Part shown: piece by piece, positions 23,422-36,818 of the stretch | Layout of the letters: each line of letters opens with the position of its first letter | Numbering within the stretch: the stretch's first letter is position 1 | Assembly: GCA_026874595.1 (NCBI GenBank) | Contig: CM049314.1 | Span: 52,437,812-52,501,811 of the forward strand | Length of the DNA stretch: 64,000 nucleotides | From: Sipunculus nudus | Taxonomy: Eukaryota; Annelida; Sipuncula; Golfingiida; Sipunculidae | Reading direction: 5' to 3' | Notes under the pieces: generated by a model | What the model was told of the DNA's origin: nothing | The model's input: the letters and a program-made list of their open reading frames with translations, nothing else | Databases searched by the model: none | Made by a program: the position numbers and the translations under genes

Positions 23422-24779
23422 GTTTACAACAGCGGAGTGCTTATTGACACACGGTCTGAAAGTCTCGGTTACCTTGATTTGGAAGTCTCGGTTACCATGT
23501 TTTGAGGTCTCCGGTACTGAGAATTGGGAGTCTCGGTTACTGTGTGTCACCAGTGGTCAGTCATGTGTACCGCAATTAAGCTGGCACACCGTTGCCCCAA
23601 TTAATCACTTTGATCACTGGTGTCCTAGATCAAAGGGCCAGGTAACTTCAAAGGCTACCAGGGAACTGGGCGTCATGAAATGTGGTGTTTTTTATCATTG
23701 CGAAGACGTTTCTTTTGCCTTATTGTAACAGGGGTTTTCCAGGGTAATTGTGTAATTAAATTTTTTTTTCAATGGCCTATTTTCCATCTTTAACGCAAAT
23801 TATAAACAAAAGTAATGTTCTGTAATGAAAAGGAGATGTATAATTTTACAAAAAATAAGCATTTTATTAAAGGTGGTGTTGTTTGAGAGTCATTGTGTAT
23901 CCTAAGTCGAATTTATCGGCTCAAACTTTGATCTACCACCATAACGTTATGCATGACGTTGATATTGAAAAAGTCGCTAGAAAAACATTGCATTGCATTG
24001 TACAAGCTATATTTGACTAATTTGAGCACATTCAGTCATAAAATATCAAATATGGTAGTTATTCTTATATAGATATCCATTTCCATTTATTATAGGATAA
24101 TACAAATTTGAAAATGCGTCAAAGATAATAAATGAAACAAGCCTTTAAAAATTCTCTAGTTGCATATTTACCTCATCCAGGGCCCCTGCATGGCAGAGCA
24201 TGCATTAGGAAACACTGTTCAGAGACCGAGAAGGATGATACTGAAGAAGACTGTATTGGAATATTTAATTTTATATGGAACTTGCTTGAATATTTATGTA
24301 CGGTATATTTTGTATATAATAAAAATGTATGCATGTTTGTGTCCGTATCTTAACATCTTTATATTGTGTATATTAATTGTGTAAATTTTATATAGCATGA
24401 TGAATTGTTTGGATTTTCTTTCTTTTTTTATTACAGAAACGTAGTACATGCATAACGTAACAGTACAAACATACAAACATACATATAGAAATTAATATTT
24501 CAATAACAATTTACATTGAATCGTGAAGATTATTCATGTAGAGGAGAGCAGGTTGGTGAGGTTTTCCCTTTTCGAATAATGTTGAGTTAATTTACCTCCT
24601 CAAAGTTTCTTAGCGATTACATCATATGTTGAATAAATCTGCTTAACATAGCTTATACATCCATGATAGTTTGGTAACATTTTGAGACATCTGCAATTAC
24701 AAACATACATTTTAGCAACCAGTTTTAGCATATTTAACCATCTATGTTCGCTTTAACCTAACAAAACTTCAGATACTGA

Positions 24780-25100
24780 AAACTTAACAGAGGAGTTTAA
24801 TGACGAATAATTCAAAACCTCTTGTATTTTAACCACAAGTTAGCGACAAGAGAACAATTCCAAAAAATATGTGATAAAGTTTCTCTTACTAATTTACAAA
24901 AGGTACCTGTAGGAGAATCTATTAGCCTACATTCAGTCTATGAAGAAATGGGTTTAACGTCACCCAACGTTGTAGTTCATAAAACTGAAAATTCCTAAGT
25001 GGTACGAAATTTGTTGTGTCATAAATCTTGGAGAATCTCATATAAACATTCTCCTCTGATATATCAATTAAATCTTGTTTCCATTTCTAAACTACTAAGC
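24780..25100 (-). pseudogene. L1/Tx1-like LINE ORF2 C-terminal remnant
   Basis: Minus-strand reading gives KWKQDLIDI, then RFSKIYDTTNF, then LRNFQFYELQRWVTLNPFL. After frame changes comes ETLSHIFWNCSLVANLW, the His/Cys block ending L1- and Tx1-type ORF2. Stops and frameshifts are present. Confidence 0.55.
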
Positions 25101-25324
25101 CTGGAGTGACTAAATGTTTCTCTTGTTTTCTCTCATCATTAGAGTGTAAGGGTTGTTCTTTTTTCTAACGGTGTAAAAGTAAATTTTTACACTTGTTCCA
25201 ACAGCGGACCAAGTATTCTACCAAAGTCTTACCGTTATAATTTATTAATTAAACCAACTGAATTGTTTTATCAAGTATAGGAAACTGCATAATTGTGTAA
25301 GATGTTTTATAATACAGAATTGTT

Positions 25325-25510
25325 AGGGGTTTGTTATATAGGCAGAACATTCAAAACCATTGTGCCTCTCATCTTCGACGTCACCGTTTTTACATATGAC
25401 ACAGCCCCTTGCTTCAGTGTTTAGGTTCTTGTTTTTATTTGGTGGTATCAGCCTATATATAGTGTCTGAAATCTGTCAGTTTAACTTCTCAGCGCAAGTA
25501 TTCCACACCA
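25325..25510 (-). pseudogene. second LINE zinc-binding fragment
   Basis: Minus-strand reading gives YRLIPPNKN and then CVICKNGDVEDERHNGFEC, a Cys-x2-Cys ... His-x4-Cys cluster of the kind that ends LINE polyproteins. It is a different family from the neighbouring remnant. Around it (25510-27320) the sequence is AT-rich and unassigned. Confidence 0.5.
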
Positions 25511-27520
25511 AAGCTGAGCAAGTGTACTGAACTTTGCTGTCGTCGATCGGGCCATATACTTTTTACGTATATACTTAATTATGTGCCGTGCACTAATAGC
25601 TGATAAAACTGATAAAAAAATCTTAATTTCAGAACTGATCGGTACTGTTCAAGCCATTTATGTTGATTATCAGAACGTAACTTCTGGTTCAGATTAGATT
25701 ATTTCATTATATGTGTGTATTAATATATATCAATGGATTCGAGTATCTTACTTCTTTGCATCTGAGCACTCAGTTATCCGCGACTTGCAAGGTTATAATC
25801 CAATATGAATACTTTCTTGGTTAGACTTGTGTAATCCATAGTGATTCCAAAACGGTAACATCTCAATCAAATGATATCTACATGTTAAACATCCAATGTC
25901 TCTTTTACAGCAGCAATTACACATGCAGAACATGTGAACACTTAAAAAGGTAACGGAGTGGTCTGTTTTGAATTTTATCACATGACGGGGTTTATGCATA
26001 TCCCCATAACTCAGAGGAATAATCTATAGGACTGTTACTACCATCATAGTATTTAAATTTGTAAAGGAGTCATATAAGTATAGTATCCTTAAAATTCTTA
26101 AACTTGCTCAATACTAGACCAAGAGATTACAATCCAACAGGCGCTAGGAAATCAGAACTTTTAGGACATAAAAAAAATGGATTTTATACCGACAAAAGGC
26201 TTTTTATTTTTTCTGCTAAGCCGTTAATACATATATATTAAACAGCGTGACGGATTATATCGCCTTGTACCTCACATAGTACCCCAAACCAATTTGTGAA
26301 AATATTATTACTTAATCATACATAAGCTAAATAACTACTGTATAAACTTTTTTAATGGCGTTATAGATTTTGTAATCAATTTTTAGTCCAAACAGCCGCG
26401 AGTGAAGAGTAGTTTCCTATATTTACCAATCAACAGCTTTTTTCCTGCATGCATGCACATGCCCACTTACTAGGGCGACGTGTTTCTATTCCTTGAGGCA
26501 AACGATAACTTAATAATGAAGTAACTAAAAAATATGATCAGGACAGGAGCGACCTTTTCGAACCCCATTCTGATCTTTGGCTATAGGGTTAAGTTTGTTA
26601 AAGTAAGACGCGTTATTCTATAATCAATCAGGCCACGATGATGAGTTGTTGATAAGGATATGACCATTCCATGGCTCGTAGTAACTTAGCCAATTTCATT
26701 TTCGGTTTGTTTCTCTGATTTTGAACATGTCCACTTTACATCGTGAAAATCTGGAAAAGTATACATCTCATAAAGAAGAATGTGACAAAATTCTCAGTAA
26801 TCACGTCTCTATTTAAATCAGAGTAATAAAGTATCCACTTCTCCAGGTTAATAGTAATTATTTAATTATTCAGTATCGATGTGCTTATAAAGTTTGTATA
26901 TTTAGTAATAAAAAACTATGATTAACTTACTATATTTTGTATTAATTTCAATAAAGCTTATTTGTTCCTATTATCCTTGTTTATTATTTTCTGATTAGAA
27001 AAATGATATTGAATAAAACGAGATATATGTATGTAAATAATATCTTATTTTTAAATTGTTGAATATATTTAAAATTTTGAAATGAGTTAAATAATTTTCA
27101 TCAGGGATGAAATTTTCATCCCCGAAATTAGTAGTACCCCGCCTGGTAAAAATAGCTTTTAAACTAATTAATTAAATATACCTAGGCGATGAAAGTAATA
27201 AACTATTATAAATGTTAAACATTTGTGTCAGAGATCAAAGGACCCCAATTGTAACACCTGATTAGTCCAAAGCGACAACTTCTCCTACACGGCTCGGTAA
27301 TTAAGACCTGCTATAGTAACAACAACTCGCGTTATTGACACACGGTTTCGGGTATCACGACAGGGGTTGTTAGTGACACACGGTGAACGCCCTGCCATCT
27401 AGCGGGAGTGTGACAGATTTGACGCATGCGCAGTTAAACCGTATGTCAATAAGCTGGACCTTATTGACACACCCCGTGTGTCAATAAGGGCGGCCTTACA
27501 ACAGGCCACAACTGGGTCTA

Positions 27521-27725
27521 GAACATCGCCAGCTTGGCTTTACTGACCTGTTTGCTTAAACTTAAAGCCTTGTTGTATAAGACCATTGTAAATGAAGGTT
27601 GTGCCCAGATAAACATAATCACCTACTACCGCAAGTATTTCTTTCCCAAAGAGAAAGGATGATGAAGATCTATTCTTACCCCTAGTAAATATTACCTCTT
27701 TCGTTTAACTGGTGTTGACTATTTG
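27521..27725 (-). pseudogene. LINE reverse transcriptase fragment left of the thumb piece
   Basis: Minus-strand frame with VIFTRGKNR, then KEILAVVGDYVYLGTTF, then SKAKLAMF, where it meets the inserted element; one TAA stop near 27710 and a small frame change near 27560. The continuation is at 22938, showing the insertion split one reading region. Confidence 0.65.
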
Positions 27726-28009
27726 TGTACGGCTGGTGTTGAGCGATAATTGGTCGGCATTGGGTACGGACTAAAACCCGGATGTCCGATGTCATATGTC
27801 ACATGCAAAAGTCTGTGGACTAAAACCCGGATGCCATTTCGGGATGTGAACTAAATAGTCTAAAACTCGGACTGACCCCGGATGCCAATATTAAGGGTTG
27901 AGACACAGGATGTCCGACGGCTTTCCAATTAATAATATTATATAATACGTGATCAGTGGGCCTTAAATAACTTATTTACAGAAGTTTAAAGCATTATGGA
28001 GTTTTTTTT
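27726..28009. repeat. ACTAAAACCCGGATG repeat, copy 1
   Basis: ACTAAAACCCGGATGTCCGATGTCA (in two parts) at 27768, a second partial copy near 27818 and degenerate ones to 27900. The same 25 bp occur inverted at 35115-35139 with one mismatch. Confidence 0.6.
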
Positions 28010-28533
28010 TAACCATAAAGGGGCCCAATCACCTATAAAGCATGTTGAATTAACACAAAAAATAGCTTCTTCCCTATAAAACAAATCTGTATCCGCCAAA
28101 GTATTGCCTTGAACTCGTTTGCTTACTACTGTAAATGAGTGTTAAAACAGTGGACTGGGCACGATCACAGGTGTCATCATAAACACGCGCGCGTGGGAGC
28201 GTGTGCATCGCGGAGCCACTACACTTGTCAATCAGGATATGCACTAACTGAATTGGCCAGGAAAATGTAACACATGTCCCACTGGCGGAAACACTGCGTA
28301 GTGCGGCTCACAATCAGATATCTGGTCACGCAGCCTCGTTATATATGGTGAACGGACTCACGTGGAATGTGTTTACCAATAGGCAGAGCCATCACAAGGT
28401 ATAAAACAGCCGTATGCGAGGTACTGAGACTGCGTGCTGGAATGGTTTTGCTGAGAAACTTTTGTATAAAGCAAGACTGAACTGATAGTGTGAAAGAATA
28501 TGCAATATATTGCTCCTGATTATGTCCCTTTAA
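28010..28533. mobile_element. MITE-like repeat with TTAAAGGG ends, copy 2
   Basis: Inverse, diverged copy of 10446-10953. The left end is TTAACCATAAAGGGGCCCAATCA (in two parts) and the right end TTATGTCCCTTTAA. It contains an extra stretch of about 100 bp with CACGCGCGCG near 28185. Confidence 0.6.
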
Positions 28534-29165
<632 letters not shown>

Positions 29166-29880
29166 CACCTTTAATTAAAAACACTCTCGGATGGCATCAT
29201 ACTTCCTAAGCAAGGGGAAGCGGTCGGTGGTAGTGAATGTTGTGAAGTCTCACTTCTTACGAGTCGATTCAGGCGTACCCCAGGGCTCTGTCGTGGGACC
29301 AAAACTGTTCCTACCATATATTAATACCCTGCCGGTAGGAATGACATCTTCTACCAGACCCTTTGCCGATGATACAGCTTGCCATAAGAGCATTTTCTCT
29401 CCAGGTGACCAGGATGATCTAAACAGTCTTGCCACCTGGGAGGAAAAATGTTGTTTCATCCACAAAATGCCCAGTCGTCCATATGTCATGCAGTGCACAA
29501 CAACCATGAGAGCATACAAATTACAGGGTCACAATCTGCAAGAAGAAAACCAAGTCAAGTACCTTTGGGTTGTTCTCAGCAAGGACCTGAAGCATCACTA
29601 ACAAGGCAAACGGAACCTTAGGCTTCATATGGGAAACCTTAAGATATCAAACAAGTCTCTAAAACAGGCAGCCTGCAAGGCCCTAGTCCGCCCTGTTGTT
29701 GAGTATGCAAATGAAGTATGGGATCCCTACCAAGCAGATGATATCAACACGCTTGAAAATGTACAACGCCGAGCGGCTCGATGGGTTAAGCTTAGGTACT
29801 GTCAAACATCGTGTCGACGACATGCTTGAGACCCTGAACTAGCCAAAACTGACCATGAGAAGAAAAAGAGCAAGACTGTT
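29166..29880 (+). pseudogene. LINE reverse transcriptase fragment (Jockey/CR1-like group)
   Basis: The frame at 29191-29601 holds SGVPQGSVVGPKLFLPYIN, then RPFADDTACHKS with the catalytic FADD box, then QVKYLWVVLSKDLK. The frame resumes at 29629-29829 with ALVRPVVEYANEVWDPY and LENVQRRAARWV, the usual thumb signature. One stop or frame change lies between them. Endonuclease and ORF1 are absent, so the copy is 5'-truncated, as is common for LINEs. Confidence 0.78.
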
Positions 29881-30171
29881 TCATTAGTTTAACTGTTTAT
29901 AAAACTTACATATAATGTGTGAGGAAAGTCCAAGCTTGCAACATATGCTACAAAGTCACTAAAGCAACCTGGTGTCCACTTTCAGCATCAATATCCATCA
30001 GTCCTATACATTGCCACATCCTTTGTTCCTTTTTCAGATATCAGGAATAAAAAATACTTATGCTATAATAAACTCTTTATCCTTACTTATAATTATGAAA
30101 ACAATTTTGCTTAAATGAACTGTTCATCCTTATTTTGTTACTTTCTGTGAAATATGATCACGTTTAATTTA

Positions 30172-33100
30172 CACTAAGTCTCTAAAGCGACTTGGTGGTT
30201 TGACCTCGCGTCCTGACCGTGCTTTTTTGCCGTCTTCTATTTCTGGATTTCTCATATTTGGTTGTTGTGGTGAATCATCAGTAACACCAGCGTGATCTCA
30301 TTCTTGGCTGGATGGAACATCACTAGTATTTTGAATATCATCAATTGCGCTATTCTGCCTTTATAAGGCCTTATGAAGATGCAAACAATTTCGTCATTTC
30401 TGACAACGCTTCATGGCCCATAGGTACACTCTAAATCAACATAAACCAGACCATTCGTTAGCATTTTTTTGTGATCTTTCTAATAATACCAAATATCATC
30501 GAGAAAAGTTCCTGTTTAACCCAGCATATTGGTAAACCCCTCGGCAAGTTTGTTGAATTTATGACCGCATGAACACAAGCATGGCTCGCACGGGTTACAG
30601 GAAACAGGCAACTTGCAGGCGATACAGGAAATGACCCGTGTCCATGGAGACGGTGTTTCAGTTTGGGTTGTGAGCTCACATGTATACTATTGTGTTTATT
30701 CACCGTTCTTAGCATAATATTGAGATTATTGGCCGTTTTCCACAACATGAATGCAACCAGATGCAAGACAACTGCGATACATTCCTCCATATTTCTAGTA
30801 TCACGACTCGAGTAGGCTTACCAGCCCAATTATCCGATTGCCTACTGAGTCGGGTTGTCACGGTTAGAATGGTTTCAGCCTAACCACATCTCCTTCATTC
30901 AACTCTGGTAGATCTCTGGCCGTTTTATTGCACAGCTGTGCTTGCTTAATCTGGCTGAGCTTCATCCTTTCCCTCTCTTTAGTGAGTACCTCTGCACCTC
31001 GTGGCTTTAGCAGGTTGGCTGTTGCAGGTAGAGTAGACCTTGTCCTTCCGCCTAGTTATTGCAGTGCTACTTCCTATAGCTTGTATTGGTGTATTTCTAA
31101 TCTCAAGAAGGGGTTTGGATACGTCATTTTTTCCTTCTTTACAGTTCTCATGGTGCGCTAGCACCCTTTACTGCGGCCTCCGCTTTTCCCTTGGCATTTT
31201 AGTGATAGGGTGAGCTTACCACATGCTCAAAATCCCATTCTCGCGCAAATTTCTAGAATTCATCAGAAATATATTGTGTCCCGTTGTCACTGACAACAAT
31301 TCTAGGAATTCCATTTCTTGCGAAGTGAGCTTTCATTTTGGTTATTTCTGCACTTGACTTATTACCATAAAGACGATCAATCTCCAAAAAATTGGAAAAA
31401 AATAATCCTTGACCACGAAATAATCTCTGCCTTCAAGTGAAAAAAGATCAGTCCCTATTTTCTCCCAGGGCCTTGTTGGCAGTTCATGTAGCATTAATGG
31501 TTCTCTAGGATTGCCTGTCTCATATGTCCTACAGGCATCACATTTCTGTATGTAGTTCTTTATGTCACTGTTCATACCTGGCCAGTATAGACATTCTCTT
31601 TCTCTCCGCAGACAACTTTCGATTCCTAAGTGTGCCTGGTGCACTCTTATCTTTCATTTCATCTCCCCGAATTCTGGGAATGACCACTCGTTCACCCCTA
31701 AGGATAATCCCATCATGGACAGACAGTTCATCACGCATACTGTGATATGGCAACACTTGCAGTGGGAGGTTATGTTTCTCCTCTGACCATCCTCTTTGAA
31801 TCACTGACTTCAGTATCTTTAAATCATCATCACTGTCTGTGTGTGCTTTAATCTTCTGTAATCGTACAGGTCTAACTGGCATGAACTGAACCATGTTGAT
31901 CTGCTAAAATTCACTGTTTTTACCATCATTGGGCAAATACAAACGTGACAACATATCAGAGACAAACATATTCTATCCCTTTCTGTACTTTATTTCAACA
32001 TTGTAGCCATGTATCCGCAGGAGCATTCCTTACAATCTCCTTGGTGCTTCATGCATTGGCTTTTTATTTGTCACAGATTCTAATGGCTTGTGATCAGAGT
32101 CACAACAGTCTTGCGCGCAAATACATACTGATGAAATTTCTCTAGCAAATATACAAAGGATAATATCTCTTTCTTGATTTGCGTGTATCTTGTCTCTGTT
32201 GGCGTCATAACACGACTCTTCTATGCGATGCGACTGCCACACTGCATAAGGACTGGGCCTGTACCACACTGGCTTGCTTCACACTCAATAGTGAGTTCAT
32301 TAGATGGATCATAATAAGCCAGTATAGGGGCCTGAGTGACAAGTGTTTTTATTTCTTGAATAGCCCTTTCCTGTATTTCTGCCCAGCACCACATGCTGTC
32401 TTGTCATCCAAGCGCTCTCAAGGGTTCCATTGTATCTGACAGTTTTGGTAAGAATCGCGCCAAGTAATTGACTGCTCCTTGCAGCCGCTGCACCTCTTGT
32501 GCATTGGTTGGGTTTTGCATCTGTAGGATGGCTTTGATTTTCTCATTGTCTGGTTTAAGCCATTCGCTTGTAATAGTGTCCAAGAAAGGAGGTTTCGCTT
32601 GTACGAAACTGGCATTTACTTTTGTTCAAACGTATAACCTTCTCCTTGCATCTTTGTAATAGGGCTGTCAGTTTCTGGTCATGGTCCTTGTTGGCTTGTT
32701 CGACATCATCTCCAGCTCCGGAGATGATGATGTCATCAACGACACAAATTACTCTATTTAGACCTTCAAGGTCCATATTTAGCCGTTTTTGAAAGATTTT
32801 GGAGCTAACATTCAGTCCGAAGGGTAGATGGAGCCACCTGAATCGACCGAAGGGGGTCACAAAAGTTGTAAGACGGCTACTTTCATCATCCAGCAGACAG
32901 TGCATGTAGCCATTCTGTAAATCTACTTTAGTAAACACTTTTGCCTTGGCAAGTTGTGGCAACACATGATCTATTACAGGTAATGGGTAAATTTCTCTTT
33001 TGAGAGATTTGTTCAATGCTTGTGGGTCCAAGCAGATCCGGAGATCATCGTTCCTTTTCACACTTATGGTCATCTGGGAAACCAAGTGTTTGGGTTCATC

Positions 33101-34535
33101 AATGGTTGAAATTACTCCTGAGGCAACCATTTCATCAAGTTTCTGTTTTAATTTGACTTCTAACCCAATGGGCACACGTTTTGGCTTAACTGAGCATGGA
33201 TCTGAATTTAGAGTAAAGTGCACTTAACCAGGAGGGTTCCTAGTGTTTTGGGGTCTCCTGTTATGACATCATCATAGTCTTTTATGATGTCATGTTCTGC
33301 TACACTGCAGCAAGTGAAAGTTTTCATAGTTCACTGTGATCAACTTCATGGCTTCAGCTGCCTTTCTGCTTATAAGGGGAGTCGGATCTTCGTGTACTAC
33401 TTGGAATTCGACATTGTATTTTTTCTTGTTTTGGGGATTTCACACTCTGAGCCTCTTTTTGCCAAAGGGCTTTGAGGTACCCTTGTTTCACATCTGCAAT
33501 ATAACATTTGTTCCTCATCTAGTGCATACCTTCTGGAAATGATATTGACTTCAGCACCACAGTCAACTTGAAATTTCACATGTTTAATCCTCTTTACAAT
33601 GATAATGTCTGCATATATGGGACCATCACAGCTTGTGGTTTTATCTTTAGCCACTCTGGATATGTCAGTGACTACATCAATTGTATATTCTGGACCGGTT
33701 GAGTCAGTATAATCTTCATCTTCAACTCTATGCACCTTACTGGTAGTATTAGTTGGAGAGCAGACTGCAAAGTGTTTTTTCCTCTGCACTTGTTACAAGA
33801 CTTTCCCCAGGCAGGGCACGATTTAATTTTCTTTGATGACTATTGTCACAAAACTTACACCTCAGTACTGGGAAGGTTTTGTTGTGAGAGTACTGAGCTT
33901 GTTCGGGCTTTTTTCCTACTTTAGCAACTGAAGTAGCTGAGCTAACATTCATCGACTCTAACCTCCGTTTAGTGGCCTCAGCCACTTTACATATGTCTAT
34001 AGGAGTCTTCAAAGTCAACTTTCTGGTTTGTAACAGCATTTTGCGGTTTAAATTGTCCTGGAACCCAGTGACTAACCAGTCTCTAATCAGTGAATCTCTC
34101 AAACAGTCACAAAAGTTACTTGCAAGTTCTCTGAGGGCTGATACATATGATTCTACACTTTCATCTTCATTCTGTTCCCTCTTATTAAATTTATACCTTT
34201 CATAGGTCTCATTTGTTTCACCTATTATGTGTTCATCAAACTTTCTAATTATGGTAACAATATCTTGTTTGTCCTCAGCAGGGGGGTTGTCATCTGGTCA
34301 TGCGGTTGCAAACACAAGACTGTTATATATTTTAATTCCCACAGTCCCAACACAATTTAGAAACACTGTACATTGGTATTCTTTTCCCTTTTATCCAGTT
34401 CAGATATGATCTGATAGCTCTTAAAGAGCTGTTTGAACATTTTCCAGTCCTCTACCATATTTGGACCAAGTTGCAAGGGAGATGGTGTTTGCACAGACAT
34501 GGGTGCATATGAAGTGTGACCATGACTAGCCATCA
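30172..34535 (-). pseudogene. Ty3/Gypsy gag-pol, degenerate
   Basis: Read from 34535 downwards. Gag starts near the ATG at about 34533 and includes ESYVSALRELASNFCD near 34150 and a lone CKFC knuckle. Protease: VDCGAEVNIISRRY near 33560 (Gly-Ala after an expected Asp-(S/T)). Reverse transcriptase 33223-32555 is open for 222 codons with the catalytic VDDI. RNase H with stops lies at about 32480-31900. The integrase zinc finger (HxxxH...CDAC) is at 31644-31500, with GTDLF of the catalytic core near 31450, but the rest of the core is missing. Pol-end motifs LNEGDVVRLKP near 30890 and SGREVKPPSRFRDL near 30190 are present. Several stops and frame changes. Possible PPT and LTR start (AAAGGA, TGTGGCAATG) near 30020; no matching second LTR was found. 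Confidence 0.82.
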
Positions 34536-35110
34536 TGTGATTGTATCTGCAGTTTCAGTTTAAATGCGGAGCACACAGTTGAATCAGTCACTTAATTAGG
34601 ATCATAGGGCAATCTCAGGCAGGAACTGGTATTTCCCCGAGTATTCCAGATCATATCTAATGTAAAGTCAAATGGCTCTAGCTAACAAGAGCACTGAGTA
34701 GAAGACAGGTAGGTTCTGTATCTAAAATGGCTTCATATCAATTTTCATGGCGAGCCACATTGGTGGGCGATAATAGAGGAAGCTACCGCATGGGGAAGAA
34801 AATACACGTTCTCACAGCTTGACAGTCTTTATAAAACAGTTCTAGGTTTTTCTGGCATATAAGGCTTCTGGTTACATCGTTGTCATCATGTTTCAATAGT
34901 TTAAATGTTCATAAAGCATTGCGCCTGTCGGCAGATCCACATATAGCGGGACTGTCTCATTAGGCAGGAATGTTATTTTTTTTTCACTGGAAGTCTCCCA
35001 AAGTGCATCAGATTCATCAATATGTTGATGTTGGCTCCCTAAACACAAGAAAAAGATGAAGGGTGTGGCATCCGACCACCCGAGAGGCATTCAGCGGACC
35101 ATCCGATTTG
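34536..35110. other. 5' leader side of the minus-strand Gypsy element
   Basis: Should contain the leader and 5' LTR, but no sequence here matches the region beyond 30172, so the LTR pair cannot be confirmed. Confidence 0.4.
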
Positions 35111-35144
35111 GCTTGTGACATCCGACATCCGGGTTTTAGTCGGG

Positions 35145-36041
35145 AGTGTGTAAAACCCGTACCCAACCGACCCCGGATCCCGGACCCTAAGAGGAATCGA
35201 ATTCTAAAAGAATCATTGGTAATTTGTCGAGATATTTAAGCAGAAAAGTATCTATAGACGTATTTTATATTTTGTTTGGTTAAAAAAAAATAAAAATAAA
35301 ACTTGCTACATAATTTGACAATAAGCACAACGGACCCTGACGCATGGACCTCGATCACAGATCCCACGGACCCCTTTTACTCGTTGTTTTACATATATTC
35401 TTCAGTACATATTTTAACATCACGATTAAATAAAGCACCCATGTGATAAAGTTACTGTGTTTTTGTATCCGTTTTTTTTTCATTTATTTCTTCTCTTTTT
35501 TTCAGATTTTTATATATTTGTTATTTATTCCATATGTTGACATTTTAAAAAAAGTATGGTTAATATGTAAAATCATTATTTTTGTACCGGTACATAACGT
35601 CGCTAGATATACAAGGGTTCTGATATCATGATCTGCTGTCTCAGGTCCGTAATGACCCGGACCGGTGGCGCACTTCGTATCCCATAAATCTCCCTTAGAA
35701 TGCCCGCACTATTTTCACTTAAAATAACAAATAATTAATCATATTCAATATAAAGTGTTAATTCTTTTCTCATTGAGTCATTTATAAAAATATGAGCTAT
35801 TATAGAGTTACTGGGGTCCACAAAAATTAAAAACCTCAAACATTTGGGGTCCGTCTTCACCAAAAATGTAACTGTGTTCTTAAATCTTTCATTGAATCGG
35901 TCATTTACAAAGCTGTAACTTTTAGGGACTTTGCGCTGTTCCTATATCAGTAACAAGGGTGTTTTTATCAGTATATATAATGGAAAATGTCGTAATTAAT
36001 TTAAGGGGTCCGGTATCCGAGGGGTCCGGGTTTTACACACT
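35145..36041. mobile_element. 0.9-kb segment with AGTGTGTAAAACCCG terminal inverted repeats
   Basis: The left end AGTGTGTAAAACCCGTACCC and the right end, read inversely, AGTGTGTAAAACCCGGACCC differ at one of 20 positions. Both continue with GATCCCGGACCC/GATACCGGACCC-like sequence. No convincing target duplication. The interior is AT-rich, with an (A/T)-rich stretch at 35440-35600, and no gene. Confidence 0.55.
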
Positions 36042-36057
36042 GACAAATAAGAAAGTT

Positions 36058-36703
36058 GCAGGTGGCAGATTACTATCGCGAATGGTCGCCTTGAAACACT
36101 GGTAGGCCTCAGGCGACATGGTGGCCTTGGAACACCGTGTGGCTACTGGCCACCAACCCGTTGTGCACCCTTCTCGATCTGTTTTCTCCCGCCAATATCG
36201 TAAATAGTTCCATGAAAGAACTCCGAATTCAAACTATAATATTTTGTTAGTATACTTCTTTCATTCCGTATATCCTGGTGGCCTAAGGACATCACAAGGA
36301 TGATACTGTTAGTGTATACCCTGGTGCCCCAAGGACATCACATGTATAATGCTGTATATCCTGGTGGCCTAAGGACACCACAAGAATGATGATACATACC
36401 CTTGTGGCCTAAGGACACCACAGGTATGATGCTGGTATATCATGATGGCCTAGGGATGCACTAGGTATGATGTCGTGTTTCCTTGTGGCCTACGACCACC
36501 ACAGGTATAATCCTGTATACCCCTTGTGGCCTGAGGATACCACATATATACTGCTGTGTATCCTGGTGGCCTATTTGCGGAAGGAAACAGATCGAGAAGG
36601 GTGCACCGCGGGCTGGGGTCTGAGGCCACCCGGTGTCCCAAAGGCACCATGGCCACCCTGTTGTCCAAGGGCACCACTCGCGATAGTATAATCTGCCACC
36701 TGC
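36058..36703. mobile_element. foldback element with 41-bp tandem core and 9-bp target duplication
   Basis: Inverted arms of about 130 bp start GCAGGTGGCAGATTA, pass CTATCGCGA and GTGGCC, and end near CCCTTCTCGATCTGTTT. They enclose about eight tandem units of about 41 bp (CTGGTGGCCTAAGGACACCAC, in variants) from 36265 to 36570. AAGAAAGTT flanks both sides exactly (36049-36057 and 36704-36712). A 9-bp duplication with long arms is typical of foldback or Mutator-related elements. No coding capacity. Confidence 0.8.
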
Positions 36704-36818
36704 AAGAAAGTTCGGTACTTGGTAAAACCTGGATTTGACTCAGGACTGGGACTCCACAGTTATAATCTCCGGACCCGGAAACAAAAGCTTATATATATTG
36801 TATAGATTGTTTCATAAA

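Larger units (their letters stand above)
22939..27520. mobile_element. 4.58-kb DNA element with 9-bp target duplication (Mutator-like?)
   Basis: Ends are TAGACCCAGTTGTGGC inverted at both sides (22939 and 27520). Flanks are GAACATGGC (22930-22938) and GAACATCGC (27521-27529), eight of nine bases alike. LINE coding sequence continues in the same order on both sides, which independently supports the borders. Just inside are repeated TTATTGACACACGG motifs (23439, 27334, 27462). The interior holds LINE debris and AT-rich sequence but no recognisable transposase. A 9-bp duplication suggests the Mutator superfamily; a composite is possible. Confidence 0.6.

Noticed and set aside
29250-29519. 89-codon minus-strand frame
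   Set aside because: Antisense to the LINE reverse transcriptase frame, which has the recognised motifs.
35443-35631. Phe/Ile-rich 62-codon frame as a membrane protein
   Set aside because: Product of a T-rich stretch inside a non-coding terminal-repeat element.
36450-36738. Overlapping frames on both strands near 36.5 kb
   Set aside because: They fall in the tandem core and right arm of the foldback element.
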